DNA of 64,000 nt, from assembly GCF_029910535.1 (NCBI RefSeq), contig NZ_CP069362.1, forward strand, positions 2,380,242 through 2,444,241, read 5' to 3'. Within the stretch, counting starts at the first letter, position 1. The number at the start of each line of letters is the position of its first letter. The notes under the pieces are model-generated. The model saw only the letters and a program-made list of their open reading frames with translations, was not told where the DNA came from and did not search any database. The stretch comes from Marinitoga aeolica. GTDB lineage: Bacteria > Thermotogota > Thermotogae > Petrotogales > Petrotogaceae. The position numbers and the translations under genes are program-made. Shown here piece after piece: positions 25,030 to 33,865 of this stretch.

Positions 25030-25120
25030 TTCACCTCATTCACAATATATATTTAATACATATATATTATATCATAATTTTTATGCTATAATAAATTAAA
25101 ATATGTAATTAGGTGATATT

Positions 25121-25942
25121 ATGAAAAAATCCATTATTTATATTTTACTGGCTTCTATACTCATGGGAAGCACATTTCCCATACAAAAAATTGGTTTATT
25201 AAATGTTGATCCTTTAACTTATATTTTTCTAAGATTTTTAATTGCCACATTTTTATCTTTTCTTATTTTTAAAAAGAATGATATCTTTCATTCTTTTATT
25301 TTAGGATTAGTTCTTTCTGTGGGATATATTTCTCAAATTATTGGGATCAAATATACAACTGCATCGAAATCTGGTTTTATTGTTTCGCAATACATCATTT
25401 TTATCCCTATATTTTCCTACATTATAGAAAAGGAAAAAATAACTAAATATCAATCTGTAGGATTTCTTTTTTCCATAATAGGTTCTTATTTATTATCTGG
25501 TGGAATAAGCGGTTTCAATTTTGGTGATTTATTAATGTTTATTTGTGCAATAAGTTTTGCTTTACATATTGTTTTGATTACTAAGTTTAGTAAAATAGTT
25601 GATGAAAAACATTTATTGAGTTTTCAATTTTTGACTGTAACTGTTATTAGTTTTATAGCTCTTCTTATTTTCAAAAAAAGCATCTATGTAACTCCTGTAT
25701 CATTTCTTACAATTTTTTATACAGCAATCGTTGGAAGTATTATAGTAATCTATTTGCAGCTAAAATATCAAAAAAATATAGGAAGCAATCTAACTGCAAT
25801 ATTATTTTTATCACAACCTATTTTTTCTGCACTTCTATCTTTTATCTTATTAAAAGAATCATTTACATTTAAACAAATAATTGGTTCTTCTATTTTGTTA
25901 TTTGGAATTATAATATCTAATTTTTCAAATAAAAAAAACTAA
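25121..25942 (+). CDS. EamA/DMT-family transporter
   Basis: A 273-residue protein with about ten membrane helices in two EamA repeats. The start ILLASILMGSTFPIQKIGLL and the second-repeat end LSQPIFSALLSFILLKESFT are typical of drug/metabolite transporters. ATG follows TAGGTGATATT. The substrate cannot be inferred. A terminator hairpin duplicated around a repeat element follows directly. Confidence 0.9.
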   Translation: MKKSIIYILLASILMGSTFPIQKIGLLNVDPLTYIFLRFLIATFLSFLIFKKNDIFHSFILGLVLSVGYISQIIGIKYTTASKSGFIVSQYIIFIPIFSYIIEKEKITKYQSVGFLFSIIGSYLLSGGISGFNFGDLLMFICAISFALHIVLITKFSKIVDEKHLLSFQFLTVTVISFIALLIFKKSIYVTPVSFLTIFYTAIVGSIIVIYLQLKYQKNIGSNLTAILFLSQPIFSALLSFILLKESFTFKQIIGSSILLFGIIISNFSNKKN

Positions 25943-25963
25943 TCATGCAGATACATGATTAGT
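25938..25963. terminator. Left copy of a duplicated terminator hairpin
   Basis: ACTAATCATG pairs with CATGATTAGT, loop CAGATA. Eight As precede it, so it ends minus-strand transcripts. On the plus strand the expected T-run is replaced by the repeat element. Confidence 0.8.
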
Positions 25964-26203
25964 CAGACTGTTGATAAAGTATTTTCTAAAAAAATAATAT
26001 GAACGAATACTTGAAAATTCCCGAAAAAATATGAATGAAGGCGGATAAAATCACATGGATGTGATTTTAAGAGAAATCAATCAGGATGTGCGTTTGAGCG
26101 ACCGCCGAGAATGAATATTTTTGAGGATTTAGAATTTTCCGTATGAGTGAATATTATTTTTGAAAATACTTTGTATTTAATTATAAAGTTTGTCTACAAA
26201 CTA
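25964..26203. mobile_element. MITE-like repeat element, copy 1 (240 bp)
   Basis: Begins CAGACTGTTGATAAA and ends TTTGTCTACAAACTA, the same ends as 48338-48614. The ends are imperfect inverted repeats: AAAGTATTTTC followed by AAAAATAATAT occurs near both ends in opposite sense. It has no coding potential. Inside, AAAATCACAT pairs with ATGTGATTTT, enclosed by GGCGG and CCGCC. It is flanked by two copies of one 26-bp terminator hairpin, as if that hairpin were the duplicated target. Confidence 0.7.
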
Positions 26204-26233
26204 ACTGATCATGCAGATACATGATTAGTTTTT
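26204..26233 (+). terminator. Right copy of the duplicated terminator hairpin
   Basis: ACTGATCATG pairs with CATGATTAGT (one mismatch to the left copy), followed by TTTTTA on the plus strand. Confidence 0.8.
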
Positions 26234-26241
26234 ATTAGTTT

Positions 26242-27516
26242 TTAATTGTTTAACTGTTTTTTCAGAATTTTATTTAAATAATTTTCTTTAGCTAATATTT
26301 CAATTTCATATCCATTTTCCAATTGTTTTTGTTTTCTAATACCTATATCATTCTTTAGTTTTTCAATCTTCCACATATTATTGAATTCAATAAAGACTTT
26401 AGTTGACTTTATAACATTAAACTCTAATAACTTATCTTCTAGTTTTAAAAGAAACTCATGAACACTTTCTTTAGATTTTGCACTTACCAACAAAGCATTT
26501 GGATATAATGTTTTTATATGTTGTATTTTCTCAAAGGAGAGTTTGTCAATTTTATTAAAAACGACAATTCTGGGAATCTCTTCTTTTAATATATCATTTA
26601 TTATGTTATCTACAACTCGCATCTTATCTTCAAAATTTTCTTCACTAATATCTATTAATTCTATTATTACATCTGCATAATTAATTTCATCTAATGTGGA
26701 TTTAAATGATTCTACTAATTCTACAGGTAATTTTCTAATAAATCCAACTGTATCAGAAAATATTGCTGACAATCCTGAAGGGAAATGAATTTTTCTTGAG
26801 AGTGTAGAAAGTGTAGAAAATAATTTTTGTGAAACCAAAATTTTCTCATCTTCAGATAATGCTTTTAATAACGTAGATTTACCTGCACTTGTATAACCTA
26901 ATATTGAAATTTGTGGGATATATGATTCATTTCTTTTTTTATTTTTAACTTCTCTAACTTGTTCTAAAGATTTTAATTGCTTTTTTAAATAATTAATTCT
27001 ATCTTTTATATTACGTCTTCTATATTCTAATAATGTTTCACCAGAACCTCTGGTTCCAGTTCCTGTACCTCTTGCACCTCCACCTATTCTTGAAAGTTCT
27101 TTACCTAAACCTATTAATTTTGGTAATTCATATGTCAATGTAGCTAATTCTACTTGCAATTTTGATTCTGCAGTTCGAGCATTTCTTTTAAAAATTTCAA
27201 GTATTACCTCATTTCTATCTACAATCTTAATTTCTTCTCCTAATTGTTCTTGAATATTTTTTCTTTGAGAGTTAAAAAGAGAATCATTAAAAACAATTAC
27301 ATCTGCGTTATATGCTTTAACGATCTCTAACATTTCTTGGAATTTACCTTTACCCAAATAAAACTTTTTGTCTATATGATTCCTATTTTGATATATCTCA
27401 GTCAATATTTTAATACCTATATTTTCACATAATAATTTTAATTCTTCGATTTGCTTATCAAAGTCTTTTTCACCTATATTAACAGCTACTATTATTCCAT
27501 TTAAAAATTCGTTCGT
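26242..27516 (-). CDS. hflX: GTPase HflX, probably with a non-standard start codon
   Basis: Motifs: the Gly-rich linker GGGARGTGTGTRGSGE, G1 GYTSAGKST, G3 DTVGFIRKLP and G4 NKIDKL. HflX is a ribosome-associated GTPase that splits stalled ribosomes. The first standard start in frame is TTG at 27405, but that would cut off a conserved N-terminal stretch that stays open upstream (NGIIVAVNIGEKDFDKQIEE). A strong GGAGGAG lies at 27523-27529, 6 bases before an in-frame ACG at 27516; ATT at 27522 is the only other choice. With ACG the protein has 424 residues. The function is sure, the start is not. Confidence 0.88.
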   Translation of the reverse strand, partial: TNEFLNGIIVAVNIGEKDFDKQIEELKLLCENIGIKILTEIYQNRNHIDKKFYLGKGKFQEMLEIVKAYNADVIVFNDSLFNSQRKNIQEQLGEEIKIVDRNEVILEIFKRNARTAESKLQVELATLTYELPKLIGLGKELSRIGGGARGTGTGTRGSGETLLEYRRRNIKDRINYLKKQLKSLEQVREVKNKKRNESYIPQISILGYTSAGKSTLLKALSEDEKILVSQKLFSTLSTLSRKIHFPSGLSAIFSDTVGFIRKLPVELVESFKSTLDEINYADVIIELIDISEENFEDKMRVVDNIINDILKEEIPRIVVFNKIDKLSFEKIQHIKTLYPNALLVSAKSKESVHEFLLKLEDKLLEFNVIKSTKVFIEFNNMWKIEKLKNDIGIRKQKQLENGYEIEILAKENYLNKILKKQLNN

Positions 27517-27657
27517 ATTAATCTCCTCCTCTAACTTTTATATAATTTATTATACCAGAAAACATAATATATTATGCTTGAATTTTATAATATAAAGGAG
27601 TATAATTTATATGTAAATAAAATAATCAAATTTATAATTCCTATAGGAGGGAAAAAT

Positions 27658-28512
27658 ATGAGTAAAAAAAGAATATTTTTTATATCATTTTTATTATTAA
27701 TCTTATCTTTTAGTTTAGTAGGATGTTTCTCTGAGAAAGTCCCTTCTGCTACAAAAAATGTTTCTTTAGATGTATTATTAACGGATAGACCTGTTAGTGA
27801 CATTGATGAACTTCATGTATTTATTAAAGATATATACTTTACTTATGAATTAAATGGAGAAAGTTTTGAGTCAACTCCAGTAACTATAAACAAGGATTAT
27901 GATATTTTGAGTTTAGCAGGAACAGAAGTAACTTTGTTTTCACTGGATATTCCAGAAGGATCTGAATTAGGTACTATACATATGGATGTTGAACAGGAAG
28001 CTACAGTTATAATAACAAATAATAATTATACCGCAACTGTTGCAGCTAATGGGAAATTGGTTATTCCAAATGCTGGAATAGATGTTAATGCTGATGGTGA
28101 ATTAGTAATTGATTTTGATGCAGCTAGTTCTTTAAAACAAATTGGTAATACAAACAATTACAAACTTATTCCTGTATTAAAACCATCATTCCGAAGGAAG
28201 AATTCTACTGATATATTTGCTATAAAAGGAAAAGTTTTAGATGTTTCTGAAAATCCTGTTAGCAAAGCCATAATTACTTTGTCCGCTACAATAACAAATG
28301 AGCCGACCATTATAAGAGTAAGTTTAACAAATAAAGATGGAGAATTTTATTTAGGAAAACATGAAAACGGAAAATATGATATAAATCTTTATACAAACGT
28401 AATTTTACCAGAAGATGGAGAAATTAATTTTGATTCTTTGGCTTCAGATTATTCTACAACTTTATATATAAACAGTGAAGATGTGAATATAACCATAAAT
28501 TTAAATCAATAA
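27658..28512 (+). CDS. DUF4382 lipoprotein with C-terminal carboxypeptidase-regulatory-like domain
   Basis: ATG at 27658 follows ATAGGAGGGAAAAAT; an upstream frame extension lacks a ribosome site. The 284-residue protein has a lipoprotein signal with lipobox LVGC (Cys about residue 22). A DUF4382 domain follows, marked by LDVLLTDRPVSDIDELHVFI, and then a beta-sandwich, GKVLDVSENPVSKAIITLSA, like CarboxypepD_reg domains. It is probably an anchored envelope protein that binds a ligand or sugar. No catalytic residues are seen. Confidence 0.85.
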   Translation: MSKKRIFFISFLLLILSFSLVGCFSEKVPSATKNVSLDVLLTDRPVSDIDELHVFIKDIYFTYELNGESFESTPVTINKDYDILSLAGTEVTLFSLDIPEGSELGTIHMDVEQEATVIITNNNYTATVAANGKLVIPNAGIDVNADGELVIDFDAASSLKQIGNTNNYKLIPVLKPSFRRKNSTDIFAIKGKVLDVSENPVSKAIITLSATITNEPTIIRVSLTNKDGEFYLGKHENGKYDINLYTNVILPEDGEINFDSLASDYSTTLYINSEDVNITINLNQ

Positions 28513-28520
28513 TAAAGTTT

Positions 28521-28546
28521 AAAAGACTGGCTCCAGCCAGTCTTTT
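28521..28546. terminator. Bidirectional terminator
   Basis: AAAAGACTGGCT pairs with AGCCAGTCTTTT between convergent genes. Confidence 0.9.
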
Positions 28547-28549
28547 AAT

Positions 28550-30142
28550 TTAATAAACAGCTATATATCCATCTGCTCTTTTTTCAGTTCCTGCTACATA
28601 ACTTTTACCATTTTTAATTATTATTTGACCTCTTCCGAATGGCCCGGAACTTAAAGAAATTTTTATGTCGTGGCCTTTTCTTTCTAAATTTTCAGCAACA
28701 TATGTTGGAAAATCTTTTTCTATTAATATCGTTTTTTTCTCAATCCATTGCCATCTTGGAGCATCTAACGCAGCTTGAGGATTTAAGTTTTTATCAATCA
28801 TATTTAATATAACCTGTAAATGTCCCTGTGGTTGCATAAATCCCCCCATTACTCCAAATGGTCCAATTGGTTGATTATCTTTAGTGATAAATCCAGGTAT
28901 AATTGTATGATATGGCTTTTTTCTTGGTTCTAAATAATTTATATGATTTTTATTCAATGAAAAACTATGTCCTCTATTTTGAAGAGCAATGCCTGTTTCA
29001 GGAACTACAATACCAGAACCAAATCCCATATAATTACTTTGGATAAAAGAAACCATATTTCCCCATTTGTCTGCTGTTGCTAAATAAACAGTGTTAGACG
29101 CTGGTATCTTTCCAGGTGTTGGAATTATAGCATTATTAGAAATCAATTTTGCTCTTTCTTTAGCATAATTTTCTGATAACATTTCTTCTAATTTTACCTT
29201 CATTTTAGTTATATCAGTTATATATTCTTTTCCATCTATAAAAGCTAATTTTAAAGCTTCTATTGATTTATGATAAAATTCATAATCAGAATTTATCTCT
29301 AAGTTTTTATAAATGTTCAACGCCATTAAAGTGATTATTCCTTGGACATTTGGTGGTAATTCCCATATATCATATCCTTTATAATTTACACTTATTGGTT
29401 CTACTAAATTATTTTTAAATTCAGCGAAATCATTATAATTAAAATATCCACCATATTTTTTAGAAAATTCAATGATCTTTTTAGTTATTGAACCATTATA
29501 AAACTCTTCAGCATTAGACTCTGCAATTAATTCTAATGTTTTTGCATGGTAAGGAAGTCTTACTATTTCTCCAGGTTTAGGCGCATCATCTCCAAATGTT
29601 TCAAACCAATATTTAAAAACTTCTCCTTTTAATTTTTCCTTATAAATTTTATTTGCTCTATTCCAGTAATAAGAAACTGTTGGTGAAACTGGATACCCTT
29701 CTAAAGCATATTTTATAGCTGGTTCAAAAATTTCCCTAAATTCTAAATTCCCAAATTTATTCCACAATAAATTCCAACCTGCTGGTGTTCCTGGTACAGT
29801 TACTGCCTCCCAACTATGTGGTTTTATTTCATTGATTCTTCTTTTTCTTAATTCTTCAAGTGATAATTTTTGTGGAGCATATCCGCTTGAATTCATTCCA
29901 TATAGTTTTCCTTTGTACCAAATAATTGCAAAATTATCTGAACCAATGCCATTAGAAGTAGGTTCAACAACTGTAAGAACTGCAGCTGTTGCTATCGCAG
30001 CATCAATTGCATTACCGCCTTTTTTCAATATTTCTAATCCAGCTTGTGCAGCTAATGGTTCGCTTGTAGCTACTACCCCATTTTTTGCAAATACACATGT
30101 TCTCTTTGAATTAAATGGATATTCCAAAAAATCAAATTCCAT
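28550..30142 (-). CDS. ggt: Gamma-glutamyltransferase family Ntn hydrolase
   Basis: A 530-residue protein with GGT hallmarks: GGNAIDAAIATAAVLTVVEP near residue 39, the autoprocessing Thr in SNTVYLATADKWGN near residue 353, and GVMGGFMQPQGHLQV. GGT enzymes cleave themselves into two subunits and remove or transfer gamma-glutamyl groups, for example from glutathione. There is no signal peptide, so this form is cytosolic. It starts 12 bp after the TauE/SafE permease gene in a likely operon. The true substrate could be another gamma-glutamyl compound. Confidence 0.93.
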   Translation of the reverse strand: MEFDFLEYPFNSKRTCVFAKNGVVATSEPLAAQAGLEILKKGGNAIDAAIATAAVLTVVEPTSNGIGSDNFAIIWYKGKLYGMNSSGYAPQKLSLEELRKRRINEIKPHSWEAVTVPGTPAGWNLLWNKFGNLEFREIFEPAIKYALEGYPVSPTVSYYWNRANKIYKEKLKGEVFKYWFETFGDDAPKPGEIVRLPYHAKTLELIAESNAEEFYNGSITKKIIEFSKKYGGYFNYNDFAEFKNNLVEPISVNYKGYDIWELPPNVQGIITLMALNIYKNLEINSDYEFYHKSIEALKLAFIDGKEYITDITKMKVKLEEMLSENYAKERAKLISNNAIIPTPGKIPASNTVYLATADKWGNMVSFIQSNYMGFGSGIVVPETGIALQNRGHSFSLNKNHINYLEPRKKPYHTIIPGFITKDNQPIGPFGVMGGFMQPQGHLQVILNMIDKNLNPQAALDAPRWQWIEKKTILIEKDFPTYVAENLERKGHDIKISLSSGPFGRGQIIIKNGKSYVAGTEKRADGYIAVY

Positions 30143-30153
30143 AATTTCACCCC

Positions 30154-30897
30154 TTATTTTGTAAGAGCATTATAAATATAATAAATACCTATAATGATCA
30201 ACACAATAAATAATACTCTTTGTATCCATTTAGCACCTTTCTTAATTGAAAATGTACTTCCCAAATATCCACCTGAAATACTTCCTAAAGCCAATACAAA
30301 ACCAGCTATATAATTAACCTGATCATTTACCGCAAATACTATAAATGCAAATAATGTATATATTAAAACTAAAAATACCTTTATTGCATTTGTTTTTACT
30401 AAATCATATCCTTCTAATAATACTAATGCAGACATTAAAAAGAATCCTACACCTGCTTGTATAAACCCACCATATATACCGATTAAAAAGAATACCACAA
30501 AACTTATAATATTGTTCCTTTTTACTTTTCTTTCTTTTGTCCATAAATCAGGTTTTTTTACTAAAAAAATACTCATAATAATTAATATAAATCCAACAAT
30601 ACTTTTTAATAATGCTTTATCTATATTAACGACAATATTTGCACCAACCAATGCACCTAAGGTAGCTGGTATTGCTAAAAATATTGCTCTTTTTAAATCT
30701 AAAACATCATTTTTTCTGAATTTGGTAGTTGCTGTAATATTTTGAAAAATTATTCCAATCCTATTTGTACCATTTGCTACATCAATAGGTAATCCTAATA
30801 AATTTAATACAGGTAATGTTATTAAAGATCCTCCTCCGGCTATAACATTAATAAATCCACTAAATAATCCAGCTAAAAATACCAAAATATATAACAT
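30154..30897 (-). CDS. TauE/SafE family permease
   Basis: A 247-residue protein with about eight helices in two repeats. GFINVIAGGGSLITLPVLNL and GIYGGFIQAGVGFFLMSALV are the family motifs. Members move sulfite, sulfoacetate or other organic anions. Its operon partner is a gamma-glutamyltransferase. A second family member is at 33866-34633. The substrate is unknown. Confidence 0.9.
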   Translation of the reverse strand: MLYILVFLAGLFSGFINVIAGGGSLITLPVLNLLGLPIDVANGTNRIGIIFQNITATTKFRKNDVLDLKRAIFLAIPATLGALVGANIVVNIDKALLKSIVGFILIIMSIFLVKKPDLWTKERKVKRNNIISFVVFFLIGIYGGFIQAGVGFFLMSALVLLEGYDLVKTNAIKVFLVLIYTLFAFIVFAVNDQVNYIAGFVLALGSISGGYLGSTFSIKKGAKWIQRVLFIVLIIIGIYYIYNALTK

Positions 30898-30970
30898 ATT
30901 ATCCCTCCCAAAAATTTGCTAAGCTAATTATTCTTATTATATTGAAATTTACATATTTTGTCAACAAAAA

Positions 30971-30992
30971 AATTCCCCATTACCGGGGAATT
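30971..30992 (-). terminator. Terminator of the DegV gene
   Basis: AATTCCCC pairs with GGGGAATT, with a T-run on the minus strand; it overlaps the degV stop codon. Confidence 0.85.
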
Positions 30993-31824
30993 AAAAGGAG
31001 ATTATTATACCTTTATTTCCTGCATATGTTGCAAGTGTCGAGCCCATATAATTTATATATATTTCTTTAGGTTTATATTTTTCCTGAATTATATTTTTAA
31101 AATATTCTGCATCTTCTCTATTATTTACATGAGTTATACCTACTATTTTTTCACGAAAATCCACTTTGCTTTTTTCTATTAACTCCAAGACTTTTAAATG
31201 AAATTTCTTTCTGCCTCTAACTCTTTCAAGCATTTCTACTGCGCCTTCATTATTATGTAAAATAATCTTGAAATTTAATATCTTGGCTATTGTACCACGA
31301 AATTTACTTAATCTTCCACCTTTTACTATATTTTCAAGTGTATCCAACAATATTAGTATAGTAATTTCATCTCTAAGTTTTTTTAGTTCATTAATTATCT
31401 CTTCTAGAGAATATCCTTCAGAAGCCATTTCTGCAGCTTTAATAACCTGAACTCCTTCTCCTGATGAAGCTCCAAGAGTATCAAAAATATGAATTTTATT
31501 GTTTTCTCCAATTAAATTTTTGGCCAAATTAGCCGCTTGAACAGTTCCACTTAATTTCGAAGAAATTGTTAAACACAACACTTCATCCCCATCATTTATA
31601 ATTTTTTCAAAAGCCTCTCTAAATAACTCTGGAGATGGCTGTGAAGTTTTTGGAAGTTTCTCAGTACGTAACATTTTATTTTGAAACTCTTCAGCTGAAA
31701 TTGAAACTCCATCTTGATAACTAACTCCATCAATTTCAACATTTAAAGGAATAACTATAATATTATACTTTTCAATTATTTCTTTAGGTAAATCAGCCGC
31801 ACTGTCAGTTACTATCTTTACCAT
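30991..31824 (-). CDS. DegV family fatty-acid-binding protein
   Basis: ATG at 31824 follows AGGAGGAGAAT; the in-frame ATG at 31839 precedes that site. The 277-residue protein has VKIVTDSAADLPKEIIEKYN, TSQPSPELF and TISSKLSGTVQAA, the lipid-binding DegV motifs. DegV (FakB-type) proteins present fatty acids to a kinase for phospholipid synthesis; no fakA gene is nearby. Single gene with its own terminator. Confidence 0.93.
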   Translation of the reverse strand: MVKIVTDSAADLPKEIIEKYNIIVIPLNVEIDGVSYQDGVSISAEEFQNKMLRTEKLPKTSQPSPELFREAFEKIINDGDEVLCLTISSKLSGTVQAANLAKNLIGENNKIHIFDTLGASSGEGVQVIKAAEMASEGYSLEEIINELKKLRDEITILILLDTLENIVKGGRLSKFRGTIAKILNFKIILHNNEGAVEMLERVRGRKKFHLKVLELIEKSKVDFREKIVGITHVNNREDAEYFKNIIQEKYKPKEIYINYMGSTLATYAGNKGIIISF

Positions 31825-32007
31825 ATTCTCCTCCTGCATGATTAATATTATAGTATATTATTGTTAGTTATACCTATTATATCATATTTGTTTGTATAAT
31901 AAAAAAGTGGTGGTCAATTATTTAGAGATATAAATTTATTATTTATATTTTACTAATTTGATTATATATTGTATAATTTAATTACAAATAAATCGGGAGG
32001 TGATTAC

Positions 32008-32826
32008 ATGAAAATTTACATATCCTTTGATTTTGAGGGGTTAGCTGGAGTTACTCAATGGAGTGATGTTACTAAAGGTAAGGATTTTAAACAGTATTAT
32101 GCTATGGAACAATTAAAGGCTTTATTAAAACCTTTAAAAGAACATGATATTGTTATTTCCGATTCTCATGCAATGGGAGATAATATTCTCTGGGAAATAT
32201 CTAAAGAATTTCCAAATGTTGAATTAATAAGTGGGGGTATTAGAAAATATTATATGATGTCAGGAATAGATAAATCTTTTGATAGAATGATATTTTTTGG
32301 TTACCATTCTGGTGTTGGAGAATTATATTCAACAATGGATCATACCTATTCAAGCTCTTCTATACACAATATCTGGATAAATGGGAAATATATGAATGAA
32401 ACTTTGATAAACGCAGCTTTTGGTGGTTTGTTTAATGTACCTTTAGCTATGGTTATTGGTGATGATAAATTAAAAAAACAATTAAATGGATATTTTAATA
32501 ATCTAATTTATGTATCAACCAAAGAATCTATAGGTAGATTCTCAGCTAAATTTAAACCTATGAAAAAATTATTAGAAGAAATTGAAAATGCTACTCAAGT
32601 AATGCTTAATTATAAAAAAGAAGACTTTACAATATTTACTTTTGAAAAGCCAATTGAAATGATTGTAGAATTTTCTGATACTTTAAGGGCAGATATGGTG
32701 GAATCAATGCCATTAGTAGAAAGAATAGATGGAAGAAAGGTAAAACTGGTTCATGATGATTACAAAGTTGTTTTTGAAGGATTATTAGCTATGACTTATA
32801 TAACAATGGCTGCTAAATATTTATAA
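32008..32826 (+). CDS. M55 family metallopeptidase (DppA-like D-aminopeptidase)
   Basis: ATG at 32008 follows CGGGAGGTGATTAC. The 272-residue protein begins MKIYISFDFEGLAGVTQWSD (Asp-x-Glu zinc ligands) and contains ISDSHAMGDNI, ELISGGIRKYYMM and FFGYHSGVG, all M55 landmarks. The family frees D-Ala or other residues from peptides. It is convergent with, and overlaps by 6 bases, a racemase-like gene, so both may act on amino acids from cell-wall turnover; that link is inferred. Confidence 0.9.
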   Translation: MKIYISFDFEGLAGVTQWSDVTKGKDFKQYYAMEQLKALLKPLKEHDIVISDSHAMGDNILWEISKEFPNVELISGGIRKYYMMSGIDKSFDRMIFFGYHSGVGELYSTMDHTYSSSSIHNIWINGKYMNETLINAAFGGLFNVPLAMVIGDDKLKKQLNGYFNNLIYVSTKESIGRFSAKFKPMKKLLEEIENATQVMLNYKKEDFTIFTFEKPIEMIVEFSDTLRADMVESMPLVERIDGRKVKLVHDDYKVVFEGLLAMTYITMAAKYL

Positions 32827-33843
32827 ATTATTCAAATAAACTTTTCTTACATAGGGAGAATTCATTGAAAGAAGTAATCCTCCGTATGAAAGATTAAAAA
32901 AAATTTCATCATTTAAATTATGTTTTTTTTCTGATTCGGTTAAATCAAGAATTATATAATCATTATTTATATCAATTATCTTTATTTTTTTATCTGTTGG
33001 TATAAAATATTCTTTTTTCATTCCCGGAGTATTAATAATACATACTCCGATTTTTTTTATTTTATTATTTAAAATCTTCTTTTTTATTTCAACTAATTCA
33101 ACAGCAAATTCGCATGTGTTTTGATGCAAATATTCAAACGGCATATCATTAAGACCTATTCCCAAAGCAATAGATGCCCCACATCTTAATTGATTTACAT
33201 CTTTTGGAATATTTATTTCATCAATTAAAGATAGCGTCCCAGAACTTCCTCCGGAAATTTCTTTTATTTTTATGTTTAAATCCTTCTCTAACCTATTTTT
33301 TATATTTATTAATATATTATATTTTTCCTCTGAGGGTATTACTCCACCAAAACATGAAAAATTTGTTCCTAATCCTTTTAGTTTTATATTTTTTAATTTA
33401 ATAACATTTTTTACAGTATTATATATTTCATTATAATTTTCAAAGAAAATACCTTCTCTTAAATCTCCAACATCTATCATTAACATTATTTCATATATTT
33501 TATTCCTTATTTTAGCATATTTATTAATCTCAAAAATAGTTTCTAATTCTGAATTCAAAGAAATGTCCGTATATTTTACTACTTCTTCTATTTCGCTTTT
33601 CATAGGTATTCTTATCAACATTTTTTTAATTTTTAAATCATTAAATTTTTTTAAATTCTTCAATCTAGAATCAGCTAATATATTTATACCACTATCGATA
33701 ATGCTTTTAATTATATATTTATCTCCAGCAAAAACTTTGGTTACAGCAGCAACCTCACTATTTTTCTCTCTACATTTTTCAATTACTTTTTTTGTATTTT
33801 CTCTAATTTTTTTCAAATCAATTCTTAAAATAGGAAAATATAT
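32821..33843 (-). CDS. PLP-dependent alanine/ornithine racemase-like protein
   Basis: A TIM-barrel racemase of the alanine racemase N-terminal family: the PLP Lys is in VAAVTKVFAGD, and the phosphate-binding region is EISGGSSGTLS. No separate C-terminal beta domain is present; the length of 331-340 residues fits the YhfX/OrdE-like group. The first standard start is TTG at 33816, but the frame is open to IYFPILRIDLKK, the usual N-terminus. A GGAGAAGG lies before an ATA at 33843, so that codon is taken with doubt. It starts about 20 bp after a TauE/SafE gene. The amino-acid substrate is unknown. Confidence 0.8.
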   Translation of the reverse strand: MYFPILRIDLKKIRENTKKVIEKCREKNSEVAAVTKVFAGDKYIIKSIIDSGINILADSRLKNLKKFNDLKIKKMLIRIPMKSEIEEVVKYTDISLNSELETIFEINKYAKIRNKIYEIMLMIDVGDLREGIFFENYNEIYNTVKNVIKLKNIKLKGLGTNFSCFGGVIPSEEKYNILINIKNRLEKDLNIKIKEISGGSSGTLSLIDEINIPKDVNQLRCGASIALGIGLNDMPFEYLHQNTCEFAVELVEIKKKILNNKIKKIGVCIINTPGMKKEYFIPTDKKIKIIDINNDYIILDLTESEKKHNLNDEIFFNLSYGGLLLSMNSPYVRKVYLNNL

Positions 33844-33865
33844 AACAGCACCTTCTCCGAATAAA

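Noticed and set aside
26047..26068. AAAATCACAT/ATGTGATTTT hairpin in repeat element 1 as a regulator site
   Set aside because: It lies in the interior of a non-coding element and is absent from copy 2, so it is not a shared functional site.
25964..26203. CRISPR array or riboswitch in the gene-free stretch after the EamA gene
   Set aside because: No regularly spaced repeats, and the second copy of the element stands in an unrelated context between convergent genes.
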